Assembly: GCA_965153455.1 (NCBI GenBank)
Contig: OZ234503.1
Span: 8,772,157 to 8,836,156 of the forward strand
Length of the DNA: 64,000 bases
Direction: 5' to 3'
Source of the DNA: Sphagnum compactum
Lineage: Eukaryota > Bryophyta > Sphagnopsida > Sphagnales
The notes beneath the pieces were generated by a model that saw nothing but the letters and a program-made list of their open reading frames with translations, did no database searches and was not told the origin of the DNA. Made by a program: the position numbers and the translations under genes. This document shows positions 12,771-34,816 of the stretch, piece after piece. The stretch's first letter is position 1; each line of letters opens with the position of its first letter.

Positions 12771-15690
12771 TGTCACTTCTGGGATATCATGTTTGTCTTT
12801 GTAGATAAGTTACAGGCTGCACATACCGTACCTGCCTACCAAGTTAGGCATTTTGCTAATTAATATTTATCAAATAAATGGAAAAGTTTATTAGATGAAT
12901 GGAGTTGGAATTTCAGTAAAATTAGGCATTTTTTCTTGAATTAGACTAATCAATTGAGGATGGGTGGAATCAACAAATCAACACAAGGTACTTGGAGTTT
13001 TAAGGTGTACATCACACATAATTCTCATCAATGTTTCGAGGGGTTTGAGAAACACCTTTCAAGCACTAGCATTGTTATGTGTGGCATGTAGTCCTTTTTT
13101 GTTTTGTTTAAGTTTGAAGAATTGTGCTCACATGGCTTTATTTCTTGTGAAGATATAATGTTTCAGGATTCATGCTTAGAGTACCTTGAGTGAAAATTGA
13201 TAATTTTTCTTTGCAAAATCACAATTGTAATTGAGTGTACTAGTTGTAACCCAAATTAAGTTGGGCTAAATGAGCCATGCACCATTGCAATCACATGATA
13301 CATCTTTCATTGCAAACATATTTCATATCACATATTTTGTACCACACAACTTGCACCTAAAATACACACATCTTTTCCATTAGAAGAAGCCAAAAAATTC
13401 CACTCAATGAGGTATTGCCTTCAAAGCTTTAATAAGTTAGACACCCATGAATTTTGGATATACAATGTACGTCTTCAACAACTAGCAAGCATTTGAAGTA
13501 CTTCACTAGTTTTCTCTAAAAAGAATTAAATTTTTTCCAAAACTCATATCATTGGTTTACAAAAATTAAAATTGATTGGTTTTCAAAGTGTCGGTATTCA
13601 TAAATTTGACAATGGTTGATTATCCAAGGCAATTTTCACAAGCTAGTTATGAGATTAAAAAAAAAATCAAACCATGGTACTTGTGTAGGTGCTAGTTCAC
13701 CTAGACCCTACTTGCATTGGGGTTTTAATTTTTCAATATTGTCATCATCCAAAGAAGAAAAAGCCAAATTTGGTTAGACATTAGACAATAATTTTTTTAA
13801 AAATAAAATCCTCCCTAGTTCCAATTACTAGAAGGAACCTATTGTCTAAATATAGCAATATGTTTTTTTCCCCCTCAAAATGTGTCATTTTTTCTCCCAA
13901 AAAACTTTTGTACAATTTGCATTTGGTTTTTTCTTTGTCACCATAATGCAAAAATTCACTCACAAAAAACCCCTAAGTCTTATTGTAGATGAGGATGTTT
14001 ATTAATCCATTTAAATTTGAATTACTATAAAGAATAATTCCATTTTAACTTTTTTGAAAAAACTCAGGTTCGATTCAATTGCCATGCTACACACCCATAT
14101 GTTTTATTTAACCAATATGCATTGCAATAGATCTTTTTGGCTCATCATTTTTTTTTCAAAATTTTTAGTATTTGATCTAAGGCTTGTTCTTTCACATTAA
14201 CAACCTAGAATTAAGTTTGATACCTTGGCCTTTCTTTTCACCCTTTTATCTCACCCCAGGTATCAACATTTAGAATTAATTTTCACGCAATGGATCTTCA
14301 AGGATTCAGATATCAATCTAGATATTACCAAGTGTGATATTTACATGTGTTCAAGGACTAATATTTGAAACAATTTTCAATACTTGCCCAACATTGATTT
14401 CCACTTTCATAAGCGACAAAACGACAAAAGGATTTGAGGTGGATAAACATTTAGGACATGACAAAAAGGAAAAGATCAAAACATTGGAGGTGAAAAAAAC
14501 TTGAAAAAGACAAAATGAAATATGATGAAAAAAAATGGTAAACAAGTTGGAGATGAAAAAAAAATTCAAAAAGATAAAACAAAACATCAAATTTTTTGAC
14601 AAACAACATACTAAAAGAGATTTAATTTTGACCATAAATATTGTGTATTGTTGCCAAAGCAAGGTTTTAAAAATCCTAGGGTAGGTGTTCTTTTGGTGTT
14701 ACATGTGTTATAATGAAGATGCAAATTATATTCCCTTACCCTACCATTAGTAGCTTGTTGTTGAAGGCAATTTTATAGTAGTGTTGTGGAGATGTTCTTG
14801 AGACATCTATTGTGCATCTAGATGCATTGTTTCTACTTTGAAATTATTGTCGTTTATTAAGCTTTAATATTTTATTGAGAAATTAAAAAAAATTCAAGCA
14901 TATTTTTGAAAAAAAAATGATAGATAGACGAGTGTAAGCAAGATATTTTGACCTTATTTGTTATTTTGTTTTCTACTTGTAAAGTAGAAAAAAATTCAAA
15001 ACTTCTAATCTTCTTTTATCATTTCAAATTAAATGGAACCTTTAGATATTCTCATTGGCCTTCCTGGCCTCCCTCTAGCTTTTCAATACAAAAATGTACC
15101 ATATCATTTGGACTTGGAAAAGTACCCCAAAAATATCCCCAAAAATTATGTTAGTTTTTGAGGGTTGGGGATGAATTAAGCTATGAAAACCTCCATCTGC
15201 ATCCGTCCATGTTGACCTAAAAGTTTCAGAATTTGGTGCACTCTGTCGTGAGATAATGCAGAAAACAGACAGAAGAAGTCGTTGTGGGATTGGACGCCTA
15301 GACTGTGGCGCAAGGATCTTCAGCTGTAGGAGGTGTCTGTGTGGCATCAGCGACAAGGAGGAAGATGAGGAAGCTCCCTACGTCATTTGTCAATAGGGAG
15401 GTCATAATTTCCTCCTTGTGCGTGGAATCGGGTTCTTTTCATTATTGACCTTGCGGTCACTGCAAAAGCTGGTTCCCCCATTATTGTCTTTCTTTTTGTG
15501 CCTTGTTTAGAATATATGGAGCTCCCTTTTCCATCTGAAGCCGACGATTTCTGCGCTCTTTTGCAACCTCCATCGGAGATACATGTTACAGATCCTAAAG
15601 CTTTCTGCAGAAAGATTATGATCACACACCTGTGGAGATGTCTTTGATCATGAGATCGCTTGATTCATACATTTACATTGAATTTTTTGC
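12771..15690. other. Intergenic/5' flank of the WOX gene, no gene recognised
   Basis: AT-rich to about 15.1 kb, then noticeably GC-richer to 15.65 kb, which fits a promoter or 5' untranslated region of the downstream + strand homeobox gene. Short open frames on the - strand at 15075-15625 show no family motif and are probably chance. No exon can be supported. Confidence 0.45.
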
Positions 15691-15977
15691 AACAAGGTCG
15701 ATCCTCGGTGCCAAAACCCTAATTCATGAAGAGCCCTAATGCTCACAAGCACAATCAGGTAGTTTGCTTGACCAGGATCACATATTATTTACGCAGATCT
15801 GGACTGATGAGCGACTGGAGACCCTTGAGGCATCAGGTTTCAGTATATGCAACCCTTTGTCAGCTTTGTAACAAGGTTGATCGTCAGGGCCAAAACCCTA
15901 CCTCATGGAGAACCCTAATGCTCAAAAGAACAATTAGGTAGTTCTCTTGAACAGGATCACATATTAGTTTACGCAGA
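15691..15977. repeat. Tandem duplication of intron-like sequence flanking a WOX-related exon
   Basis: The segment 15691-15796 (aacaagg ... ttacgcag) recurs at 15870-15976, offset 179-180 bp, at roughly 85-90% identity. Each copy contains two ccctaat motifs and ends in a polypyrimidine/ag acceptor-like ttacgcag. The 71-bp segment between them (15797-15867) is the WOX-related exon described separately. The duplication therefore copied the intron and splice acceptor but not the exon. Confidence 0.8.
15797..15867 (+). pseudogene. Frame-broken WOX13-type N-terminal exon
   Basis: This 71-nt segment is bounded by an acceptor (ttacgcag) and a donor (gtaaca). It encodes WTDERLETL in one frame and then RHQVSVYATLCQL in the next. 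Together these reproduce the conserved block N-terminal to the homeodomain in WOX13-clade proteins (an acidic DE..LE.LR..IS.YATIC-type motif). One extra base in the run at 15831-15840 (acccttgagg) breaks the frame. It could be a true lesion, leaving the gene to start at the homeodomain exon, or a single-base sequencing or assembly error. No exon between here and 16475 could be settled, though 16201-16247 is bounded by plausible splice sites. Confidence 0.6.
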
Positions 15978-16479
15978 ACATGAATTTGCTTGGGTATTGA
16001 CAGATACAATCTGTATTGAAAGAGTATTAATTAAGCAGCTATATTTTCTAAAATCTTAAGAAAGCACCATTCTTATTTGCAGAAAGAGTGAAATTCTTCT
16101 TCCAAACCCTTGTACAGGATTTTGGCCTTTTTCCAGACACTTGTATCTCAAGAATTGGTATTTGAAAGACTAAGCCCTAAAATGTTGGCTTAGGGCTTAG
16201 GGTTGGTGGGCTTTTGTGGATCTGATGCATTTGGGGCACCTCAAGAGGTGTAATTTATGCATTAACAGTGCATCTTTTCCCTTTGTGGCTGCTGGGATGC
16301 CAAAAGTCATGTCCTTTGGCGACCTTGTATGGATTTTAAGGGTGAGAGAGGGTGTTAGGTCGAGCACAAGGCAGAGGGAAACAGCTTATCTCCTTTGAAC
16401 ACCAACAAAAACTCAGGCATTTCAGTGTAGTAAACTGAGGAACACAGCTTCCTTTTTCTTCTCCTGAGTGGCAGGTATC

Positions 16480-18412
16480 ATGATGGGGGAACAACACTTG
16501 GCACATGATCAGATGGGGACGCCCAACCACAAGCCCCCAACCCGAGTGCGGTGGACTCCTAGCCAGATCCAGTTCCAGATTTTAGAGAGGCTATTTGAGC
16601 AGGACAATGGTACCCCCAACAAGCAGCACCTTAAAGAAATTGCTGATGAGTTAAGACAGCATGGACAGATTGCTGAAACCAACATCTATAACTGGTTCCA
16701 AAATCGCAAAGCTCGTGCCAAGAGAAGACACCAGCAGGTTGCCCGGAGATGCAGAACCCACTTGAACCAAGCCAAGGGTGCTCAACAGGTTACTCAATTA
16801 ATCTTACCTGAACTTCTTTCTTGCAATCAAGTCCTTGATCTTGATTAAAATTGTGTTTTTTCTGTCTCTTTGCCATTTATTTTGGTTTTGTCCTTTTTTA
16901 TTACTTTTCTCATTTCTATTGTTAAGAATGATTTTTCAATTCTCATGAGAGATATACATTCTTCTTGAGAAAAAATATTGTGAGAAACACAGCAATTATT
17001 GCTGTCACGTTATCATTTGCTTAAATCCGACTATCACTGAAATCAGACACTGGAGTGCATGTTTCTCTGTGAGGCTTTGGATTTTTCAACAAATTTGAAT
17101 GCTTTGGTGGATCATACAGCAGCATATTTACAACTTTATCTTTTGTAGGTGTCAATGAAGAATGGGGATTCAGAGGTAGACACAGATGCTGACTCTCCCA
17201 GGCAGAAGCAGCCAAGGCATGACAGAGAGCTGACCCAGAATAACTCTGAAAATTTTGCACATGTGAAAAGGATCAGTTTTGATCAAGGAAATGGAAGTGG
17301 AAATGAGCAGAGTCCTGGACAGATTGATCACCACGAATGGCAACAGGTCACAGTGTCATCAGTGCTTGTGGAGGAAGATGACATCAAACCCAAAATTCCC
17401 TTCATTGCAGGAGGTTTTGATCCACATGGCTTTGCCCAAGGTCATAACTTGAGAATCTATTTGAGAAGTTGCTATTTGCTGGTCTGAGTCGGTCAATTGT
17501 CTCACCAGTTATTATGTCCAATTGGTAGTGGTAATTAGAATGTATGATGCTTCTGTTGTCCCTAACCTGTGTAGCCCACCCTTTCGCTGGAGGTGAGCCT
17601 TTCAGCTACCAGCTGAGTGCTTTTGTTTCAATCATAGAAACATAAGAACCCTGATTTCAACTGTTCAAGCTGCAATTTTGTTCCTTGATGTTTTTAAAAT
17701 CTGGTGTTTTCCTGCTCTTCCTCCTGCAGTTTGCTTTTATGAATTGGAGTCTCATTAATCTAAAGTATCAGCTTGTCTCAGAATTCCTTTTTGTGTTGAC
17801 TCAAACTGTATGGAGAGCTCTCTATGCTTATAGTGATGTTTATATTAAGGTTGGGCTCTTGGAGCATTCCAGTGAGGCATGGCCTCTGCCCAGGATTCTA
17901 TTGTCAAGCCCGGGACATAACGCTCTAGAAGTTGTCTGCATTTACATCTCATTTCAAAGTCCATTTACCTGTTAAGGATTTTTAGATTGGATCTTTTCTT
18001 CTTTTGGTGTTTCCTTGAGAGTGCTCTGGACCATTTTTTATTTTATTTCCGTTGGTGCCATGTAAGTTGGTAAATGCCTTTCTCAATTAACTTTTTTTCT
18101 CATGATCTGTCATTGAATTGTTTGTGATGCTGTCAGTCAAGAGATGATAACTCACTGGAGATAGCTGGAGCACGTACTTTATTATGCTTTATATTAAGGT
18201 TGGGCTTATTATTTATTATGCTTTTAGCAGGAGCTACTGTATCCAGCACAGTGAAGATTGGTGACAGCAGCAAACCATTGCAAGCAGCACAGGATGTAAA
18301 TGATGAGGGTACTCTTCCTGGTGATTCACAGGCTCAGATAATTCCCACCAGTGAAGGAAGTCCATCATTACACCCTATCCAGATTGAAGAAAGCTATAGC
18401 TTAGCAGGGTAA
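16480..18412 (+). CDS. WOX13-like WUSCHEL-related homeobox transcription factor
   Basis: Exons 16475-16788 (ATG at 16480), 17149-17440 and 18231-18412 join in frame to 783 nt, 260 aa. Residues about 21-86 form a WOX homeodomain: TRVRWTPSQIQFQILERLF, then helix 2, then recognition helix NIYNWFQNRKARAKRR. YNWFQNR marks the WOX13 (ancient) clade, as opposed to the YWFQNHK of WUS types. The acidic tail after the homeodomain (SEVDTDADSPRQKQ) is also WOX13-like. Such nuclear regulators control cell fate and regeneration; the exact role here is inferred. No WUS box or EAR motif is visible. The 260-aa frame may be shortened at the N-terminus because the conserved upstream exon at 15797 is frame-broken. 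The C-terminal end is ambiguous: the stop lies inside a strong donor-like GCAGGgtaagc, and splicing to an acceptor near 18498 would add only a few residues. Confidence 0.85.
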
Positions 18413-20669
18413 GCTATCTCATGCTTTTGTGTATGTTGTGTTCATATTCTATGTAACTTCTGTGGTTTGGTATGCTTTCACATTATGCGACCTGCAGACT
18501 TACCGTACCCTTGTGATCAGGGGCCCAGTTCCCAGTATGGCTGAATCTCAAAAGGGGCCAGAAAAAGGAGTAAAGGAAGTGCTGGGGGGTATACCCACCT
18601 TCTGGAATCTTCACTAAGTGATGTTCCTAATACCCAATTGGAGGATCTTTTAATTGCTCCAGGTAGTCCTAGGACCAGTTGATTGGTAATGTGCAACAGC
18701 CTTTAAGCAAGAAAAGAAGAAGATTCTGGAGCCCTAATAACTAAATTGTCAATCCTGGAACATTCATGTGAAAAGATCCTATCATTCTATCCCTCTCACT
18801 GATACTTAATGGTATATGCTGAGGTTCATGCATTGAATTTTGGACCTATAACAGAGTGCAATCAGAGTGGACGATTTCATGAACACAGTTCTCCCAACAG
18901 AGAAAGTCCTACCCAAAATTTACTGGCCAACTGTGTTAGTCTGTTCACAAAGTGAACGGTCTAGGGTCCATGGCAGTGTAAATAGTTGTACTTATGTTTT
19001 TTGTCCAGATAATTCTTAATTGATTTTGCACAGTCATTCCTTGGATGATCTGTTTTTGAACCTGGTGAATCAATTATGATTTCACTTCTGTGTCTCATCT
19101 CGACGGTTTCTTTTTCTCTAGCTTTTTTAGCTTCTTCACCTGCTGATTTCCTCAATCTGCTCAGCCAAATCTCCAGTGACAATACTGTCAATCTTCTCAG
19201 TCATCCACCCCTTGCTTCTTAAAATATAATAGATAATACAATAATATAAATGTTTGTGTAATGGTTTGCATGAAGTTTTTTGCAGATTATTATAAAGATG
19301 TTTTGGCTTAGACATAAGCTTGTTGCAGTTTGAATGAGTATCTTCTTCACTTGTTTGACTGGCTACATTTCGGTAACTTACATCACTTGAGTATTCCAGT
19401 TGTTTCTGAAGATGAGATAATAACTTAGGACAGAGACTTTTTGTAAAAAATTTCACTAAAACTTTTGTGCAGAATTTAGATCACAGCTATGATGTTCTGC
19501 GTCAGAGCTATAGTACTTTTTAGAGAAGTAGGATTCAAACCATAACTCTCCTATCTCTATATTGCTATTTAGATGTAATGCAAGTAGTACACTATCATAT
19601 GTATGGCTATCTGAGGGCAGGATCCTGTACAATTCGTCAGTCCTGTACTTTCAAATTTCAAAGGAAGTTATTGCAGGTACAGCTCTTAGAATTGTACTTG
19701 GTATATTTACAGGTACAGGGCATGAGTGGGGATGCAAACAGCATAACAAATGTAAAGACTTTCCATAGACTTTCTTTCAGTGTTGTTGGAGTAGTCCAGT
19801 AGTAAAGCAACCTCAAGATGAGGAGGCACATTATGCCTTCTTCCTTCACACCTCTTCTACTGATTCACCTAGGCCCCCTATTCAGAGAATGCCCCCACTT
19901 ATTCCAAGAATGTTGCCCTACACTACCTAGTTATCATCTTGTGATTGTCCCAACTAAATGCCCATTTGATCACCCTAATCATATGTTAAAGATGACATAA
20001 GCAACCATATATTTCATAAAAGTACTAGTATAATTTTAGGGCCTCACTAACATGGTAAGTACATGCCTAGCTAGTTCCACCCACCTACCAAGCGTGGACT
20101 TAGATATATTTCTTATGGATTGAGGTTCATTAGTTACCCCCAGACTAATCTAAGAAACTGAGCAAACAAAACTGCAATATCCTCCATATGCTTATGCTGT
20201 ACTAAGACTGTACATTACTACTAATCTTGGGCTTGTCACTAAAAGTATGAAAGTCAAGAACCCAAGTGGTTGGGATTTACAGCTACCTTGCAAATGGTTG
20301 TGGGTTCAATTCACCAATAGGCCATGCTAGACAATGGTCATGCTATACATTACCCACTTACCCAATCCAGCTGTAGTTCATGGCATCAACTGGTCACCAA
20401 AAACCCATTTGGGTACCTGGGGGTCAAAACTTGGGTGAAAATCTCTGGACAATGAAGCCCCTCAACAGTTAAAAAAGTGATCAACAGTAGCCGTAAAGGG
20501 TAAAGAGTCACTCAGTCACACTTAGTTCACAAGGTGTCCCCCTTCAATCACTAGCACTTTATTTATTATCCATACTCATGACCTAAACAAAATGCTTTGC
20601 ATTACCTGCACCTACTGCTGATGGCTGTCTTTGATTGCTTGCCAGCCCCGGCTAACTGATTCCCACTCA
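18413..20669. other. Convergent intergenic region between WOX (+) and RPC2 (-)
   Basis: The 3' flanks of two convergent genes. It contains no recognisable exon. A tRNA-like phrase near 20260-20310 (aagtggttggg ... gggttcaattcacc) might be a SINE remnant, but no cloverleaf could be drawn. Otherwise it is ordinary AT-rich DNA. Confidence 0.5.
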
Positions 20670-32589
<11,920 letters not shown>

Positions 32590-32683
32590 TTCCCTTATGC
32601 CTGGGCACTCTGCAACAATGCAACCACGCTGAAGAACACACCTCTGGATCTCCCTGTTCTGCAATAATCTTCTATTAAGCAAT

Positions 32684-32765
32684 AAACCCTAAACCCTAAC
32701 CCTAAATCCCTTTCGAAAAACACGAAGAACAAGAAGAACCCTAAACCCTAAAGCTTCGACGTCAC
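32684..32765 (-). promoter_or_regulatory. Telo-box cluster and CRE-like site upstream of RPC2
   Basis: Two runs of telomere-type repeats (aaaccctaaaccctaaccct at 32684-32703; aaccctaaaccctaaa at 32737-32752) lie 95-165 bp upstream of the RPC2 start codon, followed by gacgtcac at 32758. Telo boxes (AAACCCTA) are known in plant promoters and 5' regions of translation and ribosome-biogenesis genes. That fits a Pol III subunit. Role here is inferred from position. Confidence 0.6.
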
Positions 32766-33256
32766 ATTCAAAGGATAAGAAACATCACTGAGAAAACTAC
32801 GGCGATCATCTCTCCCATTTCCCTGAAATACGAAACAAATCAAGGAAGGGTTTACGAATCAAGGGTTTTCCATCTACCACTCTGTATAAACCCCCGCAGA
32901 AACTCTCCTGGATTGCAGTGCGGAGGGAAAAAAAGCCAACGCAAGCGATTGCAACTTTCACAATCATCCGAGCGGTTCAAAACCGAGTCTGTAAATTCAT
33001 GCCATGCGCAAATGCGAGACGGATCCGGGAGAATTTTTGAGGAACCAAATTCCTCGCAGCAGGGGAGAGCGACAACACTCGTGCGCAAAACTCTTGCGCA
33101 TCGCGAATCCTTCTCTGTACACCATATTCGACGGTCGACATGCCACCACGTGTACTGTCAGAATCTCCTGCCAGATTCACATGAAGTAAACAAGGAACAA
33201 TTTCACTATTTCAAGAAATTTTAGAAAAATCTTCTCCTTAGTAGCAGCCTTTTTTA

Positions 33257-33267
33257 TTGGCGCGAAA
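33257..33267 (-). promoter_or_regulatory. E2F/DEL consensus site upstream of RPC2
   Basis: ttggcgcgaaa reads TTTCGCGCCAA on the RPC2 strand, an exact palindromic-type E2F consensus. It stands alone in AT-rich DNA about 670 bp upstream of the start codon. E2F factors drive S-phase genes, so this suggests growth-linked control of Pol III capacity. A G-box core (cacgtg) lies nearby at about 33146. Function is inferred. Confidence 0.45.
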
Positions 33268-33739
33268 TTTCACACAAATGTGAAAAATAAAAATATTGCT
33301 CTTGCATATTCCCTTTTTTCTGGGGAAATTTAGAATAAAAATGCCAAAATAAATTTTATTTTATCCACCATATTTTCGACTTAGATGTTGGTTTGGTAGA
33401 GTTTTTTTAGCATTTTTCATCGTTTAAACTTTAGACATGTTTTTTATTTTTAAATATTTAGACTACTCTTACTTTGTACTAATATTAGGGTTTTTCATTT
33501 TGTTCTTGTTTTCTCTTAGGGTTTTTTATAATTTTGTTTTAGGGTTTTTTGTTTTTTTTTTTGGTTTTTTTGGAGGGTAAAAAGCATGTCAATAAGTGAC
33601 TGTTGTCATTTTGGTTTATAATCCTCAATCTTTTTCATTACCCTTTATCTTGTAATGAAGATACCCTAGGTTCTTTCTTTCTTTCTTTTTTTTTAATTTA
33701 ACGTCAATACCCGAACCAGAGAGATCCATTTGACAACTA

Positions 33740-34060
33740 TTACCTAGTTGATTTGAGCAAAACACTCTTGTTGTCTAGGCAAGAAACTAAGTACAAAGCT
33801 ATCGCTTTCTGAGTAGTCGAATGCATCAATTTAGACAGTAAGCTGCACGGTGTCAACTGTTTCCCTAGCTGTTGACCAAACTTGCAACGAATGTCATGAT
33901 GAGTTGGGCACACTAGCAACAGGTGATCTTCATCCTCAACAGCTCCTAGGGAACACATGCAACAAACCCTATCTCTCCTCGGTACACTCTGAGACTTTGC
34001 ATGCCTGTCACACTCTACCTCCAAACGATGACAAAACCAACAATTATTAATTTTTTCCAA
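33740..34060 (-). mobile_element. LINE (non-LTR retrotransposon) 3' fragment with zinc-knuckle motif
   Basis: A 106-codon open frame on the - strand carries CCMCSLGAVEDEDHLLLVCP, the C-x2-C ... H ... C zinc-binding motif typical of the C-terminal end of plant LINE reverse-transcriptase polyproteins. It is followed by a helical tail and a stop. The preceding segment (CHRLEVECDRHAKSQ) also fits the family. No reverse-transcriptase core lies next to it, so this is a short 3' remnant of a 5'-truncated insertion. Confidence 0.6.
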
Positions 34061-34540
34061 AAAAATTAATTATTTTCTTTAATTTGAAATTATTGAATTT
34101 TCCATGATCTATTATGATATTGTCAAATGAGTAATGAAATTATACAGAGTGTAGCTTATTATAATTATGATGATTTTCAACATGTCAACTTCATATTTTC
34201 ACAGAAATTCATTTCACTATTTTGAAGATTATTTAATGACTTAAACTGAAGTTAGCCTAAGGTATTATAATTGCCCTATCCTTATGAAATTGACCAACCA
34301 AGCTCATTCAAGACTAGGGAATAAGAACTTTAGGATTTGTTTCGATTAGTTTATACATATAGAATCTACACACAAGATAAATTTAAGTGAGAAAACATGA
34401 AAAGTTCAAATTAAAATAATTCATGTGATGGTGATAGTTTTTCACATGTGTACATTGTAAAGTATCAATATTTTGGTTTTTTTTAAAAAGTTTAAATAAG
34501 CTTTTATTAGACAAGTTGATTTGTTTTGCATGATTATTTT

Positions 34541-34816
34541 TGGCCTTGCCTACCAAGGCCAGGATATTGTGTTATTATTGAGTATAGTAGCTTAAGGGAT
34601 TTTGGCCCCTAGGTAATAATAATAATAGGTCTATTTATTTTTATATGAGGAGTTTTGAAAGATGATATTTTGGCTTGTGTTGAAACTTGAGATTAGTTAT
34701 AGAGTTGTAATATCTTGAAGGATTTTGGTTTCTTTTAGAGGATTTCTTGAAGATTGTATTCATGGTGAAATATTTGAATTTTCATAATTCGTCTTTTGCC
34801 TTAAGATACTTTGTAA
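34541..34816 (+). repeat. Dispersed repeat family A, copy 1
   Basis: A sequence of about 276 bp beginning with a hairpin (ggccttgcctaccaaggcc) and ending ccttaagatactttgtaat. It recurs in inverted orientation at 52265-52548 with clear similarity (for example gatattttggcttgtgttga in both). It encodes no protein. The terminal hairpin recalls a Helitron 3' end, but no CTRR terminus follows. Likely a small non-autonomous element. Confidence 0.75.

Larger units (their letters stand above)
32590..33739. other. Upstream region of RPC2
   Basis: From 32.6 to 33.2 kb the DNA is GC-richer and likely holds the RPC2 promoter and 5' untranslated sequence; an acceptor-like ttattgcag at about 32664 on the - strand hints at a 5'UTR intron. 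From 33.28 to 33.7 kb it turns T-rich, with several agggttttt units at 33480-33560. Short ORFs show no motifs. Confidence 0.5.

Noticed and set aside
15075-15625. Two - strand ORFs upstream of the WOX gene
   Set aside because: Protein-like length but no recognised family, no supporting splice context, and they fall in the likely WOX promoter/5'UTR.
32684-32752. Interstitial telomere or chromosome end
   Set aside because: Only about five units in two short runs directly upstream of a gene; the telo-box promoter element explains it better.
33004-33224. Overlapping ORFs on both strands upstream of RPC2 (33.0-33.2 kb)
   Set aside because: They lie in the probable 5' untranslated and promoter region, with no motif and conflicting frames.
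34541-34570. Helitron terminus
   Set aside because: There is a hairpin, but no CTRR end or 5' TC terminus was found in either copy.
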